Origin: an uncultured Ulvibacter sp.
Lineage (GTDB): Bacteria; Bacteroidota; Bacteroidia; Flavobacteriales; Flavobacteriaceae
Direction: 5' to 3'
Assembly (NCBI GenBank): GCA_938083445.1
Contig: CALKCP010000003.1
Span: 186,001 to 250,000, forward strand
DNA: 64,000 bases
Shown: positions 41,831 to 50,808 of the stretch, one piece after another
Numbering within the stretch: position 1 is the first letter of the stretch
How the letters are laid out: each line of letters opens with the position of its first letter
Translations under genes and position numbers: made by a program
The notes under the pieces: model-generated
The model's input: only the letters and a program-made list of their open reading frames with translations
Database searches by the model: none
Told to the model about the DNA's origin: nothing

Positions 41831-43219
41831 ATGTCAACAGCAATTAAACAGGCTCATCAAAAAGAATTATTCGGACATCCAGTAGGACTTTATGTGCTAT
41901 TTTTCACCGAAATGTGGGAACGTTTCTCATATTATGGGATGCGTGCAATTCTAGTTCTTTATTTAATTGGAGCGACTGAAGATGTAAATGCTGGTTTGGG
42001 TTGGACGAATGGTGAAGCACTTGCATTATACGGTTGGTATACCATGTTGGTGTATGTAGCTTCCATACCGGGAGGATGGATTGCTGATAAATTTTTAGGT
42101 CAAAAAAAATCTGTTCTTTACGGAGGAATATTGCTTGTTGCAGGACATAGTATTTTAGCTGTTGAAGAAATGTGGGCATTCTATTCTGGACTAGGTCTTA
42201 TTATAGCGGGTGTAGGATTATTAAAGCCAAACATTTCAACGATGGTTGGTGGTTTGTACAAGCAAGGAGATATTCGAAGAGATAAAGGATTTACAATATT
42301 TTATATAGGGATCAATGTTGGTGCCTTCTTGTCCAGTATCATTGTTGGGTATGTTGGAGAAGTTCACGGTTGGCATTATGGGTTTGGACTGGCCGGTATA
42401 GGAATGGCTTTAGGACTCATACAATACTTAGCAGGACAAACGTATCTTAAAACTGTAGGAAACTTTATCGGGACTTCAGGAAATGAGGAAGAAAAAGCTG
42501 CAATGAAAAAACCTTTAACAAAAATTGAAAAGGATCGAGTTGTTGTATTGTTTTTGTCTTTCCTACTAGTGATCGTATTTTGGGGTGCCTTCGAACAGGC
42601 CGGTGGTTTGATGAATATTTATGCTTCTGAAAAAACGGACAGAATGTTGATGGGATGGGAAGTTCCTGCTTCTTGGTTCCAATCATTAAATGCGATGTTT
42701 ATTATTTTCCTAGGGACTAGCGTTGCCGGTTTTTGGGCGATGCGAAAATTGAAAGGGAAGCTTTCTACATCCTTGTTTAAAATGATCTTAGGACTTATAA
42801 TCATGGGTGCAGGGTTCTTTTTTATGACTGCGGCTGCTGGACAATATGAGAGCGATGGTTCGTCTGCAATGTACTGGTTGGTATTGGCTTATTTATTTCA
42901 TACTGTTGGAGAATTATGTATTTCACCAGTGGCTCTGTCTTATATTACAAAATTGGCTCCAGTAAAATATGCCTCTTTGATGATGGGGGTCTATTTTGCT
43001 ATGACAGGATTTGGAAACAAACTTGCTGGCTTATTGGGAGAAGCATCAGAATCAATGGGAGAGTATGTTATATTCACTGGAATTGCTATCTTTTGTGTAG
43101 TATTTGGTTTATTGGTAATGGTATTTCGGAAAAAACTAGAAACCCTCACCCATGGTGCAGAGGACAATGAAAGAGTAATGCATGAGGAAGCAGAAGGCTT
43201 TGAATTAGCAGATAATTAA
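41831..43219 (+). CDS. POT-family proton-dependent oligopeptide transporter (first copy)
   Basis: A 462-aa inner-membrane MFS transporter of the POT/PTR2 family with about 12-14 helices. Hallmarks: the ExxERFSYYG-type motif in TEMWERFSYYGMRA near residue 27, FYIGINVGAFLSS in the fifth-helix region, GAFEQAGG, and LFHTVGELCISPVALSYI near residue 362. It imports di- and tripeptides with protons. It is 48 bases after the DPP IV-like gene and probably uses its products. A terminator follows, separating it from the second copy. Confidence 0.94.
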   Translation: MSTAIKQAHQKELFGHPVGLYVLFFTEMWERFSYYGMRAILVLYLIGATEDVNAGLGWTNGEALALYGWYTMLVYVASIPGGWIADKFLGQKKSVLYGGILLVAGHSILAVEEMWAFYSGLGLIIAGVGLLKPNISTMVGGLYKQGDIRRDKGFTIFYIGINVGAFLSSIIVGYVGEVHGWHYGFGLAGIGMALGLIQYLAGQTYLKTVGNFIGTSGNEEEKAAMKKPLTKIEKDRVVVLFLSFLLVIVFWGAFEQAGGLMNIYASEKTDRMLMGWEVPASWFQSLNAMFIIFLGTSVAGFWAMRKLKGKLSTSLFKMILGLIIMGAGFFFMTAAAGQYESDGSSAMYWLVLAYLFHTVGELCISPVALSYITKLAPVKYASLMMGVYFAMTGFGNKLAGLLGEASESMGEYVIFTGIAIFCVVFGLLVMVFRKKLETLTHGAEDNERVMHEEAEGFELADN

Positions 43220-43230
43220 TACGTTTATTA

Positions 43231-43262
43231 AAAAGCCTTAGCATGTTGCATAAGGCTTTTTT
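43231..43262 (+). terminator. Terminator between the two POT genes
   Basis: A perfect 10-bp stem (43231-43240 with 43251-43260), 10-base loop, T-run to 43262, 12 bases after the first POT stop. Confidence 0.9.
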
Positions 43263-43292
43263 GATTTTATACTACAACCATAAACCAATCTT

Positions 43293-45041
43293 ATGAATAC
43301 AGATATTGAAAATTTATTTAAGGACAAAGTACTTGGGCATCCGGCAGGATTGTTTGTGTTATTTTTTACTGAAATGTGGGAGCGTTTTTCTTATTATGGA
43401 ATGCGAGCCTTATTAGTCATGTTTTTCACCGCATCCCTAATGGATGGTGGATGGGGATGGCCAAGAGAGCATGCCTTTGCTATTTTTGGAACTTACACAT
43501 CACTGGTGTATCTATCCACATTATTAGGGGGCTATATGGCTGATAAAAAAATAGGGTATAGATGGGCCGTCGTTATAGGGGCCTTGCTCATGACTTTAGG
43601 TCATGGGGCGATGGCATTAGAAACGCCATTTTTTATATATACGGGCTTAACCTTACTTGTTTTTGGAAGCGGTTTTTTTAAACCAAACATGACTTCTATT
43701 ATCTCTGAAATGTATGCTGACAAACCTGAGAAAAAAGACGGTGCTTATACCATCTTTTATATGGGTGTTAATGCCGGTGCATTCTTAGGAATTTTACTTT
43801 GTGGATACCTAGGAGAAACAATCGGTTGGAGCTGGGGCTTTGGCGTAGCTGGAATTTTCATGTTATTTGGCTTATTGCAGTTTTGGTTTGCAAAAGATAT
43901 ATTTGGAGGTATTGGTTTAAAACCATCGAAAGAGGTAGATGAGACAATAGATATCACTTTAGATGAGAATAAATTAAATCCATTTACACCTTTTCAGTTG
44001 GTTTTGATTGCCATATCATCTGTATTAGGATTGTCCTGGATTTTGAATGACCCAGTTGCAAAGATTAGTGATGGAGAATACAATCTATTTAATTTTGAGG
44101 CCTTTGGTTTCTCTGGTCCAAATGTAATTATCATTTTCGCATTATTATTATTCGTAGCCCTGTTGGTTATTAGAATCCCAAAATACACCCGGATTATAAG
44201 GGATAGAATGATTGCAGTTGTGTTTTTTGCATTTATCACAATTTTCTTTTGGGCCATTTTCGAGCAGGCACCGAGTTCATTAACCATTTTTGCAAGAGAC
44301 TATACCCAGAGAGTTTTGGCGGGAAATACAGCACTAATATTTAAAGTTGTAAATTCTTTGATGACCTTAATTCCGCTTGGTATTATAACATGGGTATTGT
44401 GGTTATTGTTTAAGAAAACTTTTTCCAAATACGCACTCTCGAATATATTTTTGGGATTAAGTTTTGTTATCATTTGGATTATTGCAGTATGGATGTTGTA
44501 CACAGAATTTCAAAAAGAAATTGCTGAGGTTCCTGCATCTTGGTTTGGTGTTTTAAACTCTTTGTTTATTATAGCAATGGCTCCTTTGTTTTCAAAATGG
44601 TGGGAAAGTAAATACAATCCTAATGCAAATATGAAATATGCGATTGGTATGATTTTACTTGGTATTGGTATGGCTTGTGTTGCTATTGGAGCAGCAGACA
44701 TACCAGTTGGTGCTAAAACGGCATCTGTAAGTATGATTTGGTTGATACTCGTATACTTTTTCCATACGATGGGTGAACTTTGTATTTCTCCAGTAGCCTT
44801 GTCTTACGTGAGTAAATTGGTTCCTGGTAGAATGATTGCAATGATGTTTGGTATTTGGTATTTGGCAGTTGCAATAGGTATGAAGTTAGCGGGTGTTTTT
44901 GGAGAAGCATCAGAGGGTATAGCAAAAACAGAAGGCTTGAGTTATTTTTTCTGGTTGCTTACGGCAGTCGCGGTGGGACTAGGAGTCTTGTCGATGTTGT
45001 TGTATCCAGTGATTAAAAAACTCATGCACGGTGTGAAATAG
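43293..45041 (+). CDS. POT-family oligopeptide transporter (second copy)
   Basis: A 582-aa paralogue of the preceding transporter, with the same motifs (TEMWERFSYYGMRA, FYMGVNAGAFLGI, FWAIFEQAPSS, FFHTMGELCISPVALSYV) but about 120 residues longer. Most of the extra length lies in central membrane segments and loops (roughly residues 220-430), as in the longer Bacteroidota POT subgroup. It probably differs in peptide preference. It has its own terminator, and the terminator before it suggests its own promoter, although no clear TAnnTTTG is visible. Confidence 0.94.
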   Translation: MNTDIENLFKDKVLGHPAGLFVLFFTEMWERFSYYGMRALLVMFFTASLMDGGWGWPREHAFAIFGTYTSLVYLSTLLGGYMADKKIGYRWAVVIGALLMTLGHGAMALETPFFIYTGLTLLVFGSGFFKPNMTSIISEMYADKPEKKDGAYTIFYMGVNAGAFLGILLCGYLGETIGWSWGFGVAGIFMLFGLLQFWFAKDIFGGIGLKPSKEVDETIDITLDENKLNPFTPFQLVLIAISSVLGLSWILNDPVAKISDGEYNLFNFEAFGFSGPNVIIIFALLLFVALLVIRIPKYTRIIRDRMIAVVFFAFITIFFWAIFEQAPSSLTIFARDYTQRVLAGNTALIFKVVNSLMTLIPLGIITWVLWLLFKKTFSKYALSNIFLGLSFVIIWIIAVWMLYTEFQKEIAEVPASWFGVLNSLFIIAMAPLFSKWWESKYNPNANMKYAIGMILLGIGMACVAIGAADIPVGAKTASVSMIWLILVYFFHTMGELCISPVALSYVSKLVPGRMIAMMFGIWYLAVAIGMKLAGVFGEASEGIAKTEGLSYFFWLLTAVAVGLGVLSMLLYPVIKKLMHGVK

Positions 45042-45060
45042 AATACAATACATTTATAAA

Positions 45061-45090
45061 AAAAACGTTCCATTTTTGGAGCGTTTTTTG
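45061..45090 (+). terminator. Terminator after the second POT gene
   Basis: A 12-bp stem with one G-U pair (45061-45072 with 45077-45088), tetraloop TTTT, and a T-run. It lies 20 bases after the POT stop and 31 before the thioredoxin-like gene. Confidence 0.9.
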
Positions 45091-45121
45091 TTTCGTTTCT
45101 TAGCTATCAAAAAAGATTGTA

Positions 45122-45661
45122 ATGAAAAAACTATTTCTTCTTTTACTTTTTATAACTATTGGGCATATAGATGCTCAGGAAATTAATTGGATACCAATGA
45201 ACGAGGCGCTTGCAGCGCAGCAAGAAAATCCAAAAAAAATTATCATGGACGTCTATACCACCTGGTGTGGCCCATGTAAATTAATGGATCGAAATACGTT
45301 CAGTAACACCGATGTGATTAATTATATAAATGAGAATTATTATGCTGTGAAGTTTAATGCTGAAGGTACTGAGAGCATTACTTTCGAAGATTTTACCTAT
45401 ACCAACCCCAATTATCAAGAAGGTAGAAAGGGCAGAAACACCACCCACTTTTTTGCAGATGCCTTAAAACTCCGTGGGTATCCAAGTATGGTGTTTTTTG
45501 AATCTGATGGGTCTCTAATTCAAGCAGTTCCAGGATATAAAACTCCTAAGGAATTAGAAATTTATTTGAAGATGATTGGCACAGACGATTATCTTAAACT
45601 TGTTTCGCCCGAAGCATGGGCTGCGTACCAAGAAAGTTTTAAGTCTACATTCAAGGGCTAG
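45122..45661 (+). CDS. Exported thioredoxin-fold protein
   Basis: A 179-aa protein with a signal peptide (MKKLFLLLLFITIGHIDAQ) and a thioredoxin fold. The active site is TTWCGPCK with Cys49 and Cys52, and the cis-Pro region is LRGYPSMVFFE. The spacing resembles the DUF255/thioredoxin_7 group. It is expected to act in the periplasm on disulfides, as reductase or isomerase. It stands alone between a terminator and the convergent comEC gene. Confidence 0.88.
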   Translation: MKKLFLLLLFITIGHIDAQEINWIPMNEALAAQQENPKKIIMDVYTTWCGPCKLMDRNTFSNTDVINYINENYYAVKFNAEGTESITFEDFTYTNPNYQEGRKGRNTTHFFADALKLRGYPSMVFFESDGSLIQAVPGYKTPKELEIYLKMIGTDDYLKLVSPEAWAAYQESFKSTFKG

Positions 45662-45682
45662 CGTCTCACCTCAAGCCTTGGC

Positions 45683-47716
45683 CTAATCAATGATGAGAGT
45701 GCCCATGGACCCGGTATAATGAAATGGCACCTTTTTTTGTTTGCAGGTGTTTTCCCAGCGAGAAACATAACTACTATAATTGCTTCCATCCGCAACAATT
45801 AATTTTGGGTTTATGGAATCAATGAAGCGTGTCAAATTAACTTTTGGGCTCTCCGTAAGAAGTACTATTGGTTTTTGAAACCGCTTCGAATAAACACCTA
45901 AACTATCTAGAATGAGTAGGTATGTTTTTTTCAACTTAAAAACGCTCGGAATTCGCTCCTCGCAATACTGATTAATTCTTTTAGCGACAAGATAGTCGTG
46001 AACGGGATAAGCTTGTTCAAAATTTGAGAGGGAATCGTTTCTGAATAAAGTAAAATGAGTGTCGTTTTTATATCCGATAAGTGATTTTCTGCTTTTATGA
46101 AATACCAGCCACTCATCCTGCGACGATTCTAATTTGTCCCAAACAGCGAATCCGATGAGTATATTTAGGCTGACTAATAGGAACATTAAATTTTTGTAAT
46201 TGAAGGAATACCAAAGCAAGATAAGTGAGCTTAAAAGAAGATAGACAGTAAGGGTATTTTCTAGCGTGTAATAGATATCCTTAAAGACAAAAACTTCTTG
46301 ATTGGCTACCCAATTGATAAACCCATTTAAACTTTTAATTAGAAAATTATATGCTTGCTCAAATGAATCTGTTGAAAGGTTGAGAGCTGAAAGGAGTACT
46401 AGTAATATGCCACCACCTAGTAAGATGCTAATTACAGGCAATACAACAAGGTTTGTGATAAAAAACAGTCCAGGGAATTGATGAAAATAATAAATACTCA
46501 ACGGCAACACACCTAATTGAGCAGCGATACTTACCGTGAAAATATCCCAAAATAATGTGTCAATATAAAACTGTGGGCGATAATACCTGCTCAGTTTTGG
46601 TTGCACCAGCATGATAGAAAGTACGGCCAAATAACTCAATTGAAAACTAAGATGGAAGAGCCAAAGTGGATTAATGAGGATTAATAATAGAAATGAGATT
46701 GAAAGGTTGTTCAAATTACTAGATCGCCTGTTGATGATTTTTACAAAAGAAAAGATTGAGAACATGGTCACCGCGCGAGTTACAGAGGGAGAAAGTCCTG
46801 TGATAAATGCAAAAAACCAAAGACAAAAAATGATCAAAACGCTTTGAATGAATATACCGTATTTGAATCGGTTTAAGAATGACAATAGAAACGTCAGCAT
46901 AAAATATAGTATGCCTATATGTAAACCTGAAACCGCCAATATATGTGCTGCTCCGGCATCGGTATAACTACTGTAAAGCGCCTTGTTGATGTCTTTTTTT
47001 TGTCCCAAAACAAGGGCGTGAATGATGGCGCGTTCGTTACTACCTAAGGAGGTCTGTTTCAGCTTTTCAAGTAGATGATTTCTGAATCGCTCGGCCAGAC
47101 CTTTAAGCGTAGTTGATCCAATTGTTTTCATTAAAATAGATTGATTCCTGCACTGTATTTGATGGTAAACGCCTCGTGTCTCCATATAGTCGGAATAATT
47201 AAATTGACCCGGATTTAAGGGTCTTGGTATGGCTTGAAGCATGGCGCTTACTACTAGTTGATCGTCTATGTTCAGAACGGCTGTAGTTTCGTTTTTCTGT
47301 ATGAGTAGTAAGAGGCTGCCGCTCGCAACGATACCATTAATAGCGTCAACCTTAGCGATGTATTTTCGATTGTAATTGCCAGGTTTCAGTATATCGGTGA
47401 TCTGTAGTTGTAATACAGTTACGGTTTCTTCCGACGTGATGTGTGAATAATGATCTGGTTTAAAGAGTGGAAGTTGAATCTGATAATTACAATATCCAAT
47501 CATGAAAAAGCTCGCGTAGGAAACGATTCCGAAAACAGCATACTGGTACCATTGTTTGCGGGTTAATATCCATAGAAGAAAAAGGACGATAGCGATTACG
47601 ACTGTCGCTTTTAAAGAGAACAGCGCTGGGAATGGCGTATAATGTCCTGCAACTATCCCTAAGGCAGTAAGAACAGCAAATCGGATGATGAGATAATTGA
47701 CAATTTTCACACTCAA
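45683..47716 (-). CDS. comEC: ComEC/Rec2-family membrane protein, short C-terminus
   Basis: A 677-aa inner-membrane protein: two to three N-terminal helices, a DUF4131 beta domain (~100-180), then the polytopic competence domain with HILAVSGLHIGIL near residue 258 and FITGLSPSVTRAV near 305. The C-terminal ~150 residues are soluble but show no metallo-beta-lactamase HxHxDH motif, so the nuclease-like domain of classic ComEC is missing or diverged. It is expected to pass single-stranded DNA during uptake. The start is a TTG at 47716 or the GTG at 47712-47710 (third codon), and both lie in a hairpin. Confidence 0.88.
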   Translation of the reverse strand: MSVKIVNYLIIRFAVLTALGIVAGHYTPFPALFSLKATVVIAIVLFLLWILTRKQWYQYAVFGIVSYASFFMIGYCNYQIQLPLFKPDHYSHITSEETVTVLQLQITDILKPGNYNRKYIAKVDAINGIVASGSLLLLIQKNETTAVLNIDDQLVVSAMLQAIPRPLNPGQFNYSDYMETRGVYHQIQCRNQSILMKTIGSTTLKGLAERFRNHLLEKLKQTSLGSNERAIIHALVLGQKKDINKALYSSYTDAGAAHILAVSGLHIGILYFMLTFLLSFLNRFKYGIFIQSVLIIFCLWFFAFITGLSPSVTRAVTMFSIFSFVKIINRRSSNLNNLSISFLLLILINPLWLFHLSFQLSYLAVLSIMLVQPKLSRYYRPQFYIDTLFWDIFTVSIAAQLGVLPLSIYYFHQFPGLFFITNLVVLPVISILLGGGILLVLLSALNLSTDSFEQAYNFLIKSLNGFINWVANQEVFVFKDIYYTLENTLTVYLLLSSLILLWYSFNYKNLMFLLVSLNILIGFAVWDKLESSQDEWLVFHKSRKSLIGYKNDTHFTLFRNDSLSNFEQAYPVHDYLVAKRINQYCEERIPSVFKLKKTYLLILDSLGVYSKRFQKPIVLLTESPKVNLTRFIDSINPKLIVADGSNYSSYVSRWENTCKQKKVPFHYTGSMGTLIID

Positions 47717-47728
47717 AGAGGTTGAGTG
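47710..47728 (-). promoter_or_regulatory. Stem-loop covering the comEC start codon
   Basis: A perfect 7-bp stem (47710-47716 with 47722-47728) with a 5-base loop. Its 3' arm on the mRNA contains both possible start codons of comEC (TTG and GTG), so initiation could be limited by this structure. Confidence 0.4.
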
Positions 47729-47759
47729 GGGAGTCGTGCAGGTTTACAAGATAGTAAAT

Positions 47760-48287
47760 TTACATAACGCGGCGAGCTCCTACGAATGCATTTTTCCAAT
47801 ATCCTTCATCCATAGATGAAATAATAACACCTTTTGAGGACGTTGCATGAATGAATAAGACCGAACCTTTTCTTGAGTCTACAATCAGTCCAACATGGTT
47901 GATTGATTTTTTACTCTTGGATGTTTTAAAAAACACCAAATCACCTTTAGTGCTTTTCGATAACGAAATAGACTTGCCTACTTTTGCCATATCTCTAGAA
48001 ACACGTGGCAGTTTTATTTTTTCTTTCCCAAAAGCAATAAAAATCAAACCTGAACAATCCATGCCTTTTTTCGTGGTGCCTCCAAATTGATAACGAGTAC
48101 CTCTAAAAGTCTTAGCGTAGGAGACAATTTTATTGGCCTTGGCACTGTTTGAAGTTGTTGATGTGCTCTCAATTTTGCTTGAGGGATTATTAGAAGCTGA
48201 TTTTGACCCCCCACAAGAAGACAATAAAAAAGAGAAGAATGCTAGTAAGAGTAGCTTATGCATTATAGGATTTGATTTTGTCAACAT
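47760..48287 (-). CDS. NlpC/P60 (C40) peptidoglycan hydrolase, lipoprotein
   Basis: A 175-aa lipoprotein (lipobox LLSSC) with a C40 cysteine-peptidase domain. The catalytic Cys is in GMDCSGLIF, the His in INHVGLIVD, and the polar third residue in LFIHATSS. It probably cuts the peptide stems of peptidoglycan (D-Glu to diamino acid) at the inner face of the outer membrane. Frames upstream of 48287 overlap lpxB; ATG 48287 is used, but ATG 48263 would also give a good lipoprotein signal. It lies 13 bases after lpxB, so it is probably in the surE-lpxB operon. Confidence 0.88.
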   Translation of the reverse strand: MLTKSNPIMHKLLLLAFFSFLLSSCGGSKSASNNPSSKIESTSTTSNSAKANKIVSYAKTFRGTRYQFGGTTKKGMDCSGLIFIAFGKEKIKLPRVSRDMAKVGKSISLSKSTKGDLVFFKTSKSKKSINHVGLIVDSRKGSVLFIHATSSKGVIISSMDEGYWKNAFVGARRVM

Positions 48288-48300
48288 TATAAAAAACAAC

Positions 48301-49419
48301 CTAACTGCCATTAATGGCTTCAAAAATAAGATGTGCAGCATTCTCACTCGCTCCTTTGCCACCCAGTTTTGTCTCCAGTTCATAGTAGTCTGCAAACAGG
48401 ATGTCTCTTTGCTTTGGGTCTACTATTTTAGCGAGTTCCTGTCCTAGCTTTTTAGTGTTTAAATCACTTTGAATTAATTCGGTTACCGCTTCTTTGTCTA
48501 AAATCAAATTAACAAGTGAAATGTATTTTAGATTAATAACTCTTTTGGCAATTTCGTAGGAGATGCGACTTCCTTTATAGCATACTACCTGAGGCACTTT
48601 AAAAAGGGCTGTTTCCAGAGTGGCAGTCCCTGACGTAACCAAAGCTGCGGTCGATAGACTTAGTAGGTCGTAGGTTTTGTTAAGTAACAGGTGAACGTTC
48701 TGCCTTTTGATGTAAGGAGTATAGAACGCCACCTCCTGACTAGGTGCTCCGGCAATTACAAATTGATATTCCTCGAAATTATCAACAACAGAAAGCATGA
48801 CAGAGAGCATTTTTGAAATTTCTTGTTTCCGGCTACCAGGAAGCAAGGCTACTATTGGACGATCGTCTAATCCATGTTCTTTTTTGAAAGTAGTAGGGTC
48901 GACTAGCTTCTTATTTGCTATGGCATCGATTAATGGATGCCCGACAAAATGGACTGGAAAATCATGTTTCTCTTCGTAAAACTTTTTCTCAAACGGAAGA
49001 ATCACATACATCGCGTCTACGTCACGTTTTATACTTGCGATTCGTCCTTCTTTCCAAGCCCAAATTTGAGGTGAAATATAATAGTGGGTGCGATACTTTT
49101 TACTTTTGGCCCATTTCGCAATTCGAAGATTGAAGCCGGGGTAATCAATAAAAATAATTACGTCAGGATTGTATTTTTCGATGTCTTTTTTACAAAGCGA
49201 AATGTTTTTTAATATGGTTGTTAGGTTGAAAAGAACTTCAATAAAGCCCATAAAAGCAAGCTCCCGATAATGCTTTACCGGATTACCTGCAACTTCCTTC
49301 ATCAGATCTCCACCCCAAAAACGAAATGTTGCATCTCCATCTTGCAGCTTTAAGGCTTTCATCAAGTTGGCGCCGTGCAAGTCTCCTGATGCCTCGCCTG
49401 CTATAAGATAATACTTCAT
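48301..49419 (-). CDS. lpxB: Lipid-A-disaccharide synthase
   Basis: A 372-aa GT19 glycosyltransferase that joins UDP-diacylglucosamine and lipid X to form the lipid A disaccharide at the cytosolic face of the inner membrane. Motifs: GEASGDLHGANL at the N-terminus, DYPGFNLRIAKWAK, GHPLIDAI, LLPGSRKQEI and TSGTATLETAL. Length is normal. Upstream neighbours are a small membrane protein and surE. Confidence 0.95.
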   Translation of the reverse strand: MKYYLIAGEASGDLHGANLMKALKLQDGDATFRFWGGDLMKEVAGNPVKHYRELAFMGFIEVLFNLTTILKNISLCKKDIEKYNPDVIIFIDYPGFNLRIAKWAKSKKYRTHYYISPQIWAWKEGRIASIKRDVDAMYVILPFEKKFYEEKHDFPVHFVGHPLIDAIANKKLVDPTTFKKEHGLDDRPIVALLPGSRKQEISKMLSVMLSVVDNFEEYQFVIAGAPSQEVAFYTPYIKRQNVHLLLNKTYDLLSLSTAALVTSGTATLETALFKVPQVVCYKGSRISYEIAKRVINLKYISLVNLILDKEAVTELIQSDLNTKKLGQELAKIVDPKQRDILFADYYELETKLGGKGASENAAHLIFEAINGS

Positions 49420-49458
49420 TTTAAATCGCTTTTAGTATAATGTCTCGAGATACTGAGT

Positions 49459-49749
49459 TTAATAAAATTTAGCAATTACTATTATTATTGCAGCCAACAG
49501 TGTTGCTCCTATGACGCCCCGTGCCCGATAATAGTTTTTTTTCTTTAAGTAAATAAAAAACACACCCAAATTTAATAAAGCTCCTAAGGCAATTATGTTT
49601 CCCAATACATCTTGCGCTAAGGCAATTTCTAATGTAGTCTCTAATTCGTACTTTGAAAAAAAGAAAATATAAAGATAACTTCCGGAAATATTAGCAATAA
49701 GCCCAATTAAAAAACCAACTAGAATTTCCTTTCCGATTTTTTGTTTCAT
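49459..49749 (-). CDS. Small three-helix membrane protein of unknown function
   Basis: A 96-aa protein with three hydrophobic helices (residues ~8-32, ~44-67 and ~75-94). I do not recognise a named family. ATG 49749 overlaps the surE stop by one base (TAATG), so translation is probably coupled to surE; a start four codons earlier is less likely. lpxB follows 39 bases later, making it part of the same operon. The conserved-looking glycine-rich first helix (GFLIGLIANISGSYLY) suggests packing with partners. Confidence 0.72.
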   Translation of the reverse strand: MKQKIGKEILVGFLIGLIANISGSYLYIFFFSKYELETTLEIALAQDVLGNIIALGALLNLGVFFIYLKKKNYYRARGVIGATLLAAIIIVIAKFY

Positions 49750-50525
49750 TATATATCCCAACTATTAATGTCTTTGATGGCATGATGTGCTGTAAGATCA
49801 AACTGAACTGGAACCACCGAAACATAGCCATTATGCAAAGCCCACTCATCAGTGTCTTCGCCTTTATCATCGTTAATAAATTCGCCTGTAAGCCAATAGT
49901 AATCGCGGCCAAGTGGACTTGTTCTTTTATCAAATTTTTCCTCCCAATGCGCATCGGCTTGCCTGCAAACACGAACCCCTTTTATCTCGTCTTCAGCTAA
50001 TTTGGGTATGTTCACGTTAAGTACTACGCCACTTGGTAGCCCATGCTCAATACATTGTTCAACCAAAAGTTTGATGTATTTTTTTGAAGGTTCAAAGTCG
50101 GCATCTATTGAATAATCCAATAATGAAAACCCGATTGCAGGAATTCCGAGGGTTCCGGCTTCTACTGCAGCACTCATCGTTCCACTGTATATCACATTAA
50201 TGGACGAGTTGCTTCCATGATTTACCCCGCTCACACACAAATCTGGCTTGCGTTTTAAAATTTCGTTCACGGCAATTTTTACGCAATCTACAGGAGTTCC
50301 ACTGCAACTATATTCAGTTTGAGGTTCTCCTTTTCCAACAGTGATTGCATTACAGTAAAGCGTGTCGTTGATTGTGATGGCATGGCCCATGGCGCTCTGT
50401 GGGGCATCCGGAGCAACTACATAAACATCCCCGAACGAATTCATTACTTCTATAAGTGCTCTAATACCTGGAGCCGTGATTCCGTCGTCATTAGTTACTA
50501 GGATGAGGGGTCTTTTTTTAGACAT
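49749..50525 (-). CDS. surE: 5'/3'-nucleotidase SurE
   Basis: A 258-aa metal-dependent survival phosphatase acting on nucleoside monophosphates. The N-terminal Asp-Asp metal motif is in LVTNDDGITAPGI, and further metal ligands are in SGVNHGSNSS near residue 97. Also present are YSGTMSAAVEAG and the C-terminal domain-swapped tail ending in DINSWDI. Head of the surE - small membrane protein - lpxB - NlpC operon. Confidence 0.95.
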   Translation of the reverse strand: MSKKRPLILVTNDDGITAPGIRALIEVMNSFGDVYVVAPDAPQSAMGHAITINDTLYCNAITVGKGEPQTEYSCSGTPVDCVKIAVNEILKRKPDLCVSGVNHGSNSSINVIYSGTMSAAVEAGTLGIPAIGFSLLDYSIDADFEPSKKYIKLLVEQCIEHGLPSGVVLNVNIPKLAEDEIKGVRVCRQADAHWEEKFDKRTSPLGRDYYWLTGEFINDDKGEDTDEWALHNGYVSVVPVQFDLTAHHAIKDINSWDI

Positions 50526-50543
50526 AGATTAAAATTGATAACA

Positions 50544-50575
50544 CAAAAATACAATTATTAAATTTCAAATAGCAA
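50544..50575 (-). promoter_or_regulatory. Promoter of the surE operon
   Basis: On the minus strand TTG (50573-50575), 21 bases, then TATTTTTG (50544-50551), ending 18 bases before ATG 50525. A good match to the Bacteroidota pattern. Confidence 0.6.
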
Positions 50576-50808
50576 CGTCTAATTATTGTTTGTTTACTCG
50601 TTCATTACCGTCGCTGCCTAGTGTCTTAATTCCTTCACTTTACGGGTGTTTTAGGAGCTGAATGCCCTTCTTATAAGGAAAGACTCTGGGTTGTCTGATC
50701 AGATTTTTTGACATTGATTTGTTTAACAAAAAATTAATATCATAATACGTAAATGGCATGGTTTTTTGTATAATTTAGTATGTGCTTACTAAACATAAGA
50801 TTATCCCT

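Noticed and set aside
41831-45041. Tandem POT genes as a recent duplication
   Set aside because: The proteins share family motifs but differ in length by 120 residues and widely in sequence, so the duplication is old and typical of the family.
50526-50808. Small RNA or gene in the gap between surE and the S41 protease
   Set aside because: No stable long hairpin with T-run and no good open frame; only promoter-like sequence for surE is visible.
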